From Bacillota bacterium (lineage in GTDB: Bacteria > Bacillota_A > Clostridia > Lachnospirales > Lachnospiraceae): 6,754 nt of DNA. The stretch's first letter is position 1. Every line of letters starts with the position of its first letter. The stretch is from positions 1 through 6,754 of the forward strand of contig JAEZSL010000059.1 in the NCBI GenBank assembly GCA_023443925.1, written 5' to 3'. The translations under genes were made by a program, and so were the position numbers. The notes beneath the pieces were generated by a model. That model had not been told where the DNA came from and searched no databases. It saw only the letters and a program-made list of their open reading frames with translations. This document shows positions 1 through 4,678 of the stretch, in pieces.

Positions 1-1239
1 GCTAAGAATGCAGCGCTGGGAATATTGTCGGCGGCCATAATGACAAATGATACGGTAACTGTTGAGAATCTGCCGGATATAGGTGATATTAATGTTCTCC
101 TGCAGGCAATTGAAGAAATAGGGGCAAAAGTTGAAAGAATAGATACACATTCCGTGAAAATCAATGGAAGTAACATCTCTTCCATGAGTATAGACTATGA
201 ATTTATCAGAAAAATCAGAGCTTCTTACTATCTGCTGGGAGCTTTACTAGGTAAATACAAAAAAGCCCAGGTAGCCTTGCCCGGAGGCTGTAATATAGGC
301 AGCAGGCCGATTGACCAGCATATTAAGGGTTTTGAAGCCTTAGGCGCAACCGTTAAGATTGAACACGGTATGATCCAGGCAGAAGCCACTGAATTAAAGG
401 GCAACCATATATACCTGGATATTGCCAGTGTAGGGGCAACCATTAATATTATGATGGCGGCCTGTCTTGCAGAAGGTGTCACTATAATTGAAAACTCTGC
501 AAAAGAGCCCCATGTAGTGGATGTTGCTAACTTTTTAAACAGTATGGGAGCCAATGTTAAAGGTGCCGGTACGGATGTAATCCGCATCAAAGGCGTAAAA
601 GAATTAAACGGAAGTGAATATGCTATTATACCGGATCAGATTGAAGCCGGAACTTTTATGTTTGCTGCTGCGGCAACCAAAGGAAATGTGCTGATAAAGA
701 ATGTAATACCCAAACATCTTGAGGCTATAACAGCTAAACTGATTGAAATCGGGGTCACAATAGAAGAGTATGACGATTCGGTACGCGTAATTGGCGCGGA
801 ATGTCTTGGCCATACCCATCTTAAGACGCTGCCTTATCCAGGCTTTCCTACGGATATGCAGCCTCAGATGACGGCAACCTTAGCCACCTCGGAAGGGACA
901 AGTATTGTAACGGAAACCATGTTTGAAAACCGGTTAAAATATGTTGACGAGCTCTCCAGAATGGGTGCTAATATTAAAGTAGAAGGCAATTCTGCCGTAA
1001 TCGTCGGAGTTTCCGGATTAACGGGTGCAATTGTCAGTGCGCCGGATTTAAGAGCCGGAGCGGCCCTGGTGATTGCCGGTTTGGTTGCGGAAGGTTTTAC
1101 CGTAGTGGAACAGGTTGAATACATCGAACGTGGTTATGAGCATTTTGAGAGAAAAATGCAGGGTCTTGGTGCTACTATGGCTAAAATTGATATTGAAGAT
1201 GAGAAAGCAGTACAGAAGTTTAAACTTAAAGTGAGTTAG
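1..1239 (+). CDS. murA: UDP-N-acetylglucosamine 1-carboxyvinyltransferase (MurA), 5' end cut by window
   Basis: MurA is the cytoplasmic enzyme that moves enolpyruvate from PEP to UDP-GlcNAc, the first committed step of peptidoglycan synthesis. The reading frame is open from base 1 (AKNAALGIL), matching the conserved family start G-A-K-N-A-A-L. The start codon and roughly 20 residues therefore lie outside the window, and the TTG at 25 is not the real start. 412 residues are visible, so the full protein would be about 430, normal for Firmicutes MurA. The PEP-binding loop reads [11 protein letters not shown], with the catalytic Cys (codon at 289-291, equivalent to E. coli Cys115) and Arg120 present. 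[11 protein letters not shown] carries the general-base Asp (E. coli Asp305), and [12 protein letters not shown] carries Arg397. Retaining Cys rather than Asp predicts fosfomycin sensitivity at the target level (inference). Many Firmicutes have two MurA paralogues (MurAA/MurAB), and I cannot tell which this is. It ends at TAG 1237-1239, followed by a terminator. Confidence 0.97.
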   Translation, partial: AKNAALGILSAAIMTNDTVTVENLPDIGDINVLLQAIEEIGAKVERIDTHSVKINGSNISSMSIDYEFIRKIRASYYLLGALLGKYKKAQVALPGGCNIGSRPIDQHIKGFEALGATVKIEHGMIQAEATELKGNHIYLDIASVGATINIMMAACLAEGVTIIENSAKEPHVVDVANFLNSMGANVKGAGTDVIRIKGVKELNGSEYAIIPDQIEAGTFMFAAAATKGNVLIKNVIPKHLEAITAKLIEIGVTIEEYDDSVRVIGAECLGHTHLKTLPYPGFPTDMQPQMTATLATSEGTSIVTETMFENRLKYVDELSRMGANIKVEGNSAVIVGVSGLTGAIVSAPDLRAGAALVIAGLVAEGFTVVEQVEYIERGYEHFERKMQGLGATMAKIDIEDEKAVQKFKLKVS

Positions 1240-1293
1240 TTTAAGGAAGAGATTGTTAAATTCTTGATTATGAACGGAATCCTTTCACCCTTA

Positions 1294-1346
1294 AAAGAAA
1301 AAGTTGGATGTGCATTTACACCTGCACACTCCAACTTTTATGTTTT
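1294..1346. terminator. Bidirectional intrinsic terminator between convergent murA and the HD-GYP gene
   Basis: AAAAGTTGGA (1299-1308) pairs with TCCAACTTTT (1330-1339). TGTGCA (1309-1314) pairs with TGCACA (1323-1328). The single unpaired base is C1329, and the loop is 8 nt. On the plus strand the stem runs into a T-rich stretch (TTTTATGTTTT). Read on the minus strand, it is followed by TTTTTCTTTT, so the same hairpin can end transcripts arriving from both sides. It is the only obvious element in the 151-bp gap between the two stop codons. Confidence 0.88.
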
Positions 1347-1390
1347 ATTGTATAGAATATTTATCCGATTTACAAGTGGCTTCCTTGTTC

Positions 1391-2464
1391 TTATAAAATC
1401 GCTTCAATTACCAAATCGTGTTCTTTTGATAAATCGATAAATCCATTCGAAAGTTGTATAATAGGTTTTGACAGATAATTTTTATTAATCATGCGGACTT
1501 CACCTTCTGTTTTATCACTTAGTCTGACCCGCTTGCCGACGTAAGACAAAACGATCTCCTGAAGAAAAGTCATTATGTAATGGGGATCAAATTTCTGAAA
1601 TCCCTCTGCTTCAAATACACTGATTGCTTCAAAGGGACAAAGGGCAGGGCGGTATACCCTGGCGGAGGTCATGGCATCGTATACATCCGCTATGGCTATT
1701 ATTTTGGCAAAAGAATTAATCTGAGGACCATGAAAACCGTGAGGATAACCGCTGCCGTCACACCGCTCGTGATGCATCAGTGCCGTAAATTTGACCCGAT
1801 CATCAATATCTTTGTTTTTAAGAATCTGATAGCCTTTGAGTGTATGTGTTTTTACCTTGGTAAATTCTGTTTCCGTAAGGCTGTCCTGCTTACTGATAAT
1901 CTCCGGAGGCAGGGTAAGCTTACCAATGTCGTGAAGCAGACCGCAGAGCATAAGGACTTCCACCTCTTTCTCCGGAAGTTTCAGCCAACCGCCAAATACA
2001 CTGGCGATAAGAGAAACATTGATTGAATGTACATAGGTTATATCATCAAATTCCCGCATACAGTGCAGCATGTCAAATACATGGATACCATTGCGGCTGC
2101 TGCCTAATATATTGGCGGTATGATTTAGCAAAGCAGAGACATCCAGGGTTTTATCACTGGCACTGATGTTATTCAGCTCTGACTTAAAATCACCCAGGGA
2201 TTCCATAAAGGATGTATTAAACTGCCTGAATTCCGTGCTCTCACGGATTTGTTGAATATGGCTGGGCTCTTTTACTTCCGGTTTTTTATCCCACTCTACA
2301 ATTATTTTAAAATCGCTGATAGAGTAAAATTTCAAACGGGTTATAATTTTATCCGTTAATTTAGTGCCCTCCGTTATGATTAGCTGGTTGTTATAGGTGT
2401 AAATATCTTCTCCGGCTACCATTCCCGGGGCAGCCTGTCTGATTGTAACGCGCTTTTTTTTCAA
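1391..2464 (-). CDS. HD-GYP domain protein, probable cyclic di-GMP phosphodiesterase
   Basis: 357 residues from the preferred TTG start at 2464. A TTG at 2476 would add four residues, but AGGA then abuts the codon with no spacing, whereas GGGGG sits 5 nt before 2464. Residues about 5-57 form a small N-terminal domain (TIRQAAPGMVAGEDIYT...) often found ahead of HD-GYP domains, followed by a linker. The HD-GYP domain spans about 130-305. It has His146, HDIGK with His178/Asp179, His207, HHERCDGSGYP (231-241) and Asp260 in IADVYDAMTS. All metal ligands and the GYP signature are intact, so catalysis is expected. HD-GYP enzymes hydrolyse c-di-GMP, in some cases c-GAMP (family knowledge). Residues about 308-357 look like a short beta-rich tail. 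There is no signal peptide or membrane segment, so it is cytosolic. It is a single gene, divergent from metK, with its own promoter and an unusually long structured leader. Substrate and cellular role are inferred. Confidence 0.93.
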   Translation of the reverse strand: MKKKRVTIRQAAPGMVAGEDIYTYNNQLIITEGTKLTDKIITRLKFYSISDFKIIVEWDKKPEVKEPSHIQQIRESTEFRQFNTSFMESLGDFKSELNNISASDKTLDVSALLNHTANILGSSRNGIHVFDMLHCMREFDDITYVHSINVSLIASVFGGWLKLPEKEVEVLMLCGLLHDIGKLTLPPEIISKQDSLTETEFTKVKTHTLKGYQILKNKDIDDRVKFTALMHHERCDGSGYPHGFHGPQINSFAKIIAIADVYDAMTSARVYRPALCPFEAISVFEAEGFQKFDPHYIMTFLQEIVLSYVGKRVRLSDKTEGEVRMINKNYLSKPIIQLSNGFIDLSKEHDLVIEAIL

Positions 2465-2665
2465 AATTACCCCCAATCCTGCATTAAGCTAGTTTCGTCA
2501 TAGCGGGTAATCTAAAAAGTCCGCTACGGCGCTTTATCCCTATACCTGTTAACCGGCATTACAGAGGGTGTCTGAACACAGTCTGAAACCGGTAAAGCCC
2601 CCCTAACCCGCCGCACATGATATCTAAGAAACAGAGGACTACCTGTAAAGGTAAAATTATTTGTT
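2465..2665 (-). ncRNA. Structured 5' leader of the HD-GYP gene; RNA class not identified
   Basis: From the predicted start near 2665 to the HD-GYP start codon there are about 200 nt with no convincing ORF and a GC-rich core. Stems readable by eye, given in plus coordinates: 2640-2644/2649-2653 (5 bp, UUAC loop); 2518-2522/2636-2640 (AGUCC/GGACU, closing); 2526-2531/2609-2614 (6 bp with one G-U); 2532-2536/2593-2597; 2552-2556/2589-2593; 2562-2565/2582-2585; apical 2568-2571/2576-2579 (4-nt loop). These nest into one long, multi-loop fold. A competing 3' hairpin, 2499-2506/2521-2528 (8 bp), is incompatible with the closing stems. There is no terminator before the coding region, so read-through as an mRNA leader is likely. 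It does not match the c-di-GMP-I or -II consensus as I know them. The size and Firmicutes setting would fit a large structured RNA such as the raiA motif, but I cannot confirm this from memory. Confidence 0.5.
2469..2474 (-). promoter_or_regulatory. Ribosome binding site that decides the HD-GYP start
   Basis: On the minus strand the order is GGGGGT, then AATT, then TTG (2464-2462). GGGGGT can pair with the 16S 3' end through one G-U in place of A-U in GGAGGT, and GGGGG lies 5 nt from the TTG. This supports TTG 2464 over TTG 2476. The site is complementary to a segment of its own leader at 2505-2513 (see findings). Confidence 0.6.
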
Positions 2666-2671
2666 AAAATC

Positions 2672-2700
2672 AGTATAAGAATTTTGTCGGGAAAAGTCAA
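2672..2700 (-). promoter_or_regulatory. Sigma-A-type promoter for the HD-GYP transcript
   Basis: On the minus strand TTGACT (2700-2695) is separated by exactly 17 nt from TATACT (2677-2672), each one mismatch from consensus. The predicted transcript starts near 2665, leaving about 200 nt of leader before the HD-GYP start codon. It lies back to back with the metK promoter, the two -35 boxes being 14 bp apart. Confidence 0.8.
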
Positions 2701-2714
2701 CACGAAAAAAGTCC

Positions 2715-2743
2715 TTGACAATTTTGGTAAAATGGTATATTCT
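2715..2743 (+). promoter_or_regulatory. Sigma-A-type promoter for the SAM riboswitch and metK
   Basis: A perfect -35 TTGACA sits at 2715-2720. The -10 is ambiguous: TATTCT at 2738-2743 has the ideal 17-nt spacing, while TATATT at 2736-2741 is a better hexamer with an extended TGG before it but only 15-nt spacing. Either choice places the start near 2747-2750, about 30 nt before the riboswitch aptamer. Confidence 0.8.
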
Positions 2744-2752
2744 CAAAATTGT
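2718..2752. repeat. 9-bp inverted repeat over the metK promoter, possible operator
   Basis: ACAATTTTG (2718-2726) and its exact complement CAAAATTGT (2744-2752) are separated by 17 bp, with centres 26 bp apart. The left arm overlaps the -35 box and the right arm covers the likely start site, so a protein bound here would block metK transcription. No regulator is known from the window, and an AT-rich match by chance is possible. Confidence 0.4.
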
Positions 2753-2780
2753 TAGACCATTAACTGCATAACAAGAATTT

Positions 2781-2878
2781 TCTCTTATTCAGAGTGACGG
2801 AGAGTAAAGGCTCTATGAAGTCACGGCAACCCCTTAGTGGAAGGTGCCAACCTGAGCGAGTAATCGATCAATAAGAGG
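2781..2878 (+). promoter_or_regulatory. SAM-I (S-box) riboswitch aptamer upstream of metK
   Basis: P1 is formed by TCTCTTATT (2781-2789) and AATAAGAGG (2870-2878). P2 is GTGAC (2794-2798) with GTCAC (2820-2824), continued by GAG/CTC (2802-2804/2811-2813) across a kink-turn-like TATGAA. The diagnostic CTATGAAG...CGGCAACC core is at 2813-2831. P3 pairs GGC 2825-2827 with GCC 2846-2848, and CCTT 2832-2835 with AAGG 2841-2844. The pseudoknot joins AGG 2808-2810 of the P2 loop to CCT 2851-2853. P4 is CGA/TCG (2857-2859/2864-2866) capped by a GTAA tetraloop. Established S-box behaviour: SAM stabilises P1 and turns transcription off. Here this gives feedback on SAM synthetase itself. Confidence 0.96.
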
Positions 2879-2910
2879 ATTTGATTTTCGTTTTTTATCA
2901 AGTCCGTCTT
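2873..2910 (+). promoter_or_regulatory. Antiterminator helix of the SAM riboswitch
   Basis: AAGA-GGATTTGAT (2873-2885) pairs with ATCAAGTCC (2897-2905) and TCTT (2907-2910), leaving G2906 bulged and an 11-nt T-rich loop. This gives 13 bp including one G-U. Its left arm takes six bases of the 3' strand of P1, and its right arm takes most of the terminator's left arm. Aptamer and antiterminator are thus mutually exclusive, as expected for a transcriptional S-box OFF switch. Confidence 0.85.
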
Positions 2911-2924
2911 ACCGGGCTTTTTTT
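2900..2924 (+). terminator. SAM-dependent terminator ahead of metK
   Basis: AAGTCCG (2900-2906) pairs with CGGGCTT (2913-2919) through one G-U over a 6-nt loop. A run of seven T residues follows (2918-2924). It forms when P1 of the riboswitch is held by SAM, ending the transcript before metK. Confidence 0.92.
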
Positions 2925-2931
2925 ATTGTAA

Positions 2932-2991
2932 AGGAACAGGATCTTCCTAAGTAATAAAAGCCACACCTTTATTACAAGCGTGCTGACACGC
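2932..2991 (+). other. Three consecutive small hairpins between riboswitch terminator and metK RBS
   Basis: AGGAA/TTCCT (2932-2936/2944-2948), GTAATAAA/TTTATTAC (2951-2958/2968-2975) and GCGTG/CACGC (2978-2982/2987-2991, CTGA loop) are all perfect and lie in tandem. The last ends 5 nt before the GGAG ribosome binding site at 2997-3000. They exist only in read-through transcripts and could protect or insulate the metK 5' end. Function unknown. Confidence 0.5.
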
Positions 2992-3006
2992 AGAATGGAG
3001 TATAGT

Positions 3007-4200
3007 ATGAACAACAAATTATTATTTACTTCGGAATCAGTTACAGAAGGACATCCGGATAAAATCTGTGACCAGGTTTCCGATGCGGTTTTAGATGCAT
3101 TACTGGAACAGGACCCTATGAGCAGGGTTGCCTGTGAAACAGCTATTACAACCGGTCTGGTATTGGTTATGGGAGAAATAACTACTGCCGGATATGTAGA
3201 TATTCAAAAGATTGTACGCGATACCATACGTGAAATCGGTTACGACAGATCCGAATACGGCTTTGATGCCAACACCTGCGGCGTTATTGTTGCACTGGAT
3301 GAACAGTCCGCAGATATTGCTATGGGCGTTAATAAAGCGCTGGAAGCCAGAGAAAATACCATGTCGGAAGATGAGCTGGAAGCCATCGGTGCCGGTGACC
3401 AGGGTATGATGTTTGGTTTTGCCACCAATGAGACGGAAGAATACCTGCCTTATCCTATTTATCTGGCGCATCAGCTGACAAAGCAGCTGACTAAGGTCAG
3501 AAAGGAAGGCACCTTATCCTATCTTCGTCCCGACGGCAAGTCACAGGTTACGGTGGAGTACAATGAAGAAGGTAAACCGGTTCATCTTAACGCGGTAGTT
3601 CTTTCCACCCAGCATGACTCTGATGTAACCCAAGAGCAGATTCATAAAGATATTAAGCAATATGTCTTTGATGTGATTCTTCCAAAAGAGCTGGTTGATG
3701 AAAATACAAAGTTTTTTATCAACCCCACAGGACGTTTTGTTATCGGCGGACCCAACGGAGACAGCGGTTTGACAGGACGTAAAATTATCGTAGATACCTA
3801 TGGCGGTTATGCACGCCACGGCGGCGGCGCTTTTTCCGGAAAGGATTGTACCAAAGTAGACCGTTCCGCATCCTATGCGGCTCGTTATGTTGCTAAAAAC
3901 GTTGTTGCAGCCGGTCTGGCGGATAAATGTGAAATTCAGTTATCCTATGCCATTGGTGTTGCCCAGCCGACCTCAATTATGATCGATACCTTTAATACCG
4001 GTAAACTGGAAAATGAGGAATTAATAAGTATTATCCGTGAAAATTTTGACCTTCGTCCGGCCGGTATCATAAAAATGTTGGATTTAAGACGCCCCATTTA
4101 CAAAAAAACAGCGGCTTATGGTCATTTTGGACGGAATGAATTGAATTTACCTTGGGAAAGACTGGATAAGGCAGAAGAATTAAAAAAATATCTTGTCTAG
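3007..4200 (+). CDS. metK: S-adenosylmethionine synthetase (methionine adenosyltransferase)
   Basis: MetK makes SAM from methionine and ATP in the cytosol, releasing phosphate and pyrophosphate, and works as a tetramer with Mg2+ and K+ (family knowledge). The start is ATG 3007, with GGAG at 2997-3000 six nt upstream. The GTG at 2980 lies inside a hairpin stem, has no ribosome binding site and would add nine residues not typical of the family. The product is 397 residues, the usual bacterial length. It opens with [18 protein letters not shown], carrying the ATP-site His16 and Asp18. Signature 1, GAGDQG, is at 128-133, and signature 2, GGGAFSGKD, at 272-280. Also present are DSGLTGRK (252-259) and [11 protein letters not shown] (283-293), which contribute phosphate- and metal-binding residues. 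No key residue is missing. Expression is controlled by the SAM-I riboswitch just upstream, and a terminator follows, so metK appears monocistronic. Confidence 0.98.
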   Translation: MNNKLLFTSESVTEGHPDKICDQVSDAVLDALLEQDPMSRVACETAITTGLVLVMGEITTAGYVDIQKIVRDTIREIGYDRSEYGFDANTCGVIVALDEQSADIAMGVNKALEARENTMSEDELEAIGAGDQGMMFGFATNETEEYLPYPIYLAHQLTKQLTKVRKEGTLSYLRPDGKSQVTVEYNEEGKPVHLNAVVLSTQHDSDVTQEQIHKDIKQYVFDVILPKELVDENTKFFINPTGRFVIGGPNGDSGLTGRKIIVDTYGGYARHGGGAFSGKDCTKVDRSASYAARYVAKNVVAAGLADKCEIQLSYAIGVAQPTSIMIDTFNTGKLENEELISIIRENFDLRPAGIIKMLDLRRPIYKKTAAYGHFGRNELNLPWERLDKAEELKKYLV

Positions 4201-4226
4201 TTACAAATTAAGTATATAAGCAATTT

Positions 4227-4270
4227 ACAGCGTGTGCCGGGATACGATTTCCCCTGCATACGCTGTTTTT
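4227..4270 (+). terminator. Intrinsic terminator of metK
   Basis: ACAGCGTGTGC (4227-4237) pairs with GCATACGCTGT (4256-4266) over 11 bp with one G-U. An inner GGGA/TCCC (4239-4242/4250-4253) extends the stem. T residues run from 4266 to 4270. It starts 26 nt after the metK stop. Confidence 0.9.
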
Positions 4271-4377
4271 ATTAAAAATCGTGTGGATTGCGTATAAAGT
4301 TAATAATCCCGTTCTATGCTATTCATAAAATATTTATAAAAGTCATTTTTAGTTTATGTGTAATTCCAGGTCTGTTA

Positions 4378-4386
4378 TGATATAAT
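4378..4386 (+). promoter_or_regulatory. Extended -10 promoter, candidate for the two-component operon
   Basis: TGATATAAT is a perfect extended -10 element (TG, one base, TATAAT at 4381-4386). No good -35 is seen: GTGTAA is at the 17-nt spacing. A start near 4393 would give a leader of about 285 nt before the kinase. A second TATAAT lies in the next repeat copy at 4484-4489, without the TG. Confidence 0.5.
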
Positions 4387-4617
4387 GAAAGCGGAATGAG
4401 GATAATGCGAATAAGTTAGGATTGCAAACATGTTTTCAATCCGATTGGAGTAATGAGATCAAGAACATGCACTATGTTCAGTATATAATAAAGCGAAATG
4501 AGGATAATGCGAATAAGCTAGCATGGCAAACTTGTATGTAATCCGATTCAAGTAACAAGATTATGAATAATGCTAATCTGATTGAAGCAATAAGATTAAG
4601 AACACGCATTATGTTCA
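4381..4617 (+). repeat. Diverged direct repeats in the gene-free region before the kinase
   Basis: The 399 bp between the metK terminator and the kinase hold no gene. Bases 4391-4459 recur at 4493-4561 (period 102, about 12 differences in 69), each copy preceded by TATAAT. A 43-nt tail block, 4438-4480, recurs at 4575-4617 with seven differences, all transitions. A third, more diverged relative occupies 4540-4573. The arrangement suggests duplication of a unit followed by internal expansion of its tail. There are no transposase remnants, CRISPR-like spacers or ORFs. Role unknown; it may carry regulatory sites for the downstream operon. Confidence 0.8.
4463..4479. repeat. Short palindrome in the first repeat copy
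   Basis: GAACAT (4463-4468) and ATGTTC (4474-4479) form a perfect dyad around a 5-bp centre. The related copy at 4600-4616 has GAACAC, breaking one pair. It could be an operator half-site pair or a small RNA hairpin. Confidence 0.45.
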
Positions 4618-4642
4618 TGATAAAAATGAACATAGTAAGCGT
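4604..4642. repeat. Long imperfect inverted repeat upstream of the kinase
   Basis: TATGTTCAT (4610-4618) pairs with ATGAACATA (4626-4634) around a 7-nt centre, and ACGC (4604-4607) with GCGT (4639-4642) further out. No T tract follows, so it is not a standard terminator. It lies 36 bp before the kinase start and could be an operator or a leader hairpin. Confidence 0.55.
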
Positions 4643-4667
4643 AAATACTATGACAAACTAATAAAGC

Positions 4668-4673
4668 AGGTGA
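4668..4673 (+). promoter_or_regulatory. Ribosome binding site that decides the kinase start
   Basis: AGGTGA, a good match to the 16S 3' end, lies 5 nt before TTG 4679. The in-frame GTG at 4670 is part of this site itself and has no other ribosome binding site before it, so TTG 4679 is preferred. Confidence 0.65.
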
Positions 4674-4678
4674 ACAAT

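Noticed and set aside
25..27. TTG at 25 as the murA start
   Set aside because: The frame is open from base 1 and the residues before it (AKNAALGI) match the conserved MurA N-terminal motif, so the gene begins outside the window.
1580..2026. 148-codon open frame on the plus strand inside the HD-GYP gene
   Set aside because: It lies antisense to a clear HD-GYP domain with intact catalytic motifs and its product resembles nothing.
2465..2665. c-di-GMP-I or c-di-GMP-II riboswitch in the HD-GYP leader
   Set aside because: It would suit the downstream gene, but the conserved cores of these classes as I know them are not visible. A covariance search is needed to settle this.
2524..2721. 65-codon minus-strand frame over the HD-GYP leader and promoter
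   Set aside because: Its start lies upstream of the predicted transcription start, it has no convincing ribosome binding site, and its sequence is explained by the structured leader.
2980..3006. GTG 2980 as metK start
   Set aside because: It lies inside a perfect hairpin stem and lacks a ribosome binding site, whereas ATG 3007 has GGAG at six nt and gives the standard family length.
3100..3819. Open frames on either strand inside metK
   Set aside because: They are shadows of a strongly conserved gene; none has a ribosome binding site or recognisable product.
4398..4521. Tiny frames encoding the same seven-residue peptide (MRIMRIS) in both repeat copies
   Set aside because: The peptide identity follows from the DNA repeat. 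Neither has a properly spaced ribosome binding site, and seven codons are too few to judge selection.
4381..4642. CRISPR array or insertion sequence
   Set aside because: The copies are imperfect, unevenly spaced and only two to three in number. There is no transposase, terminal inverted repeat pair or target duplication.
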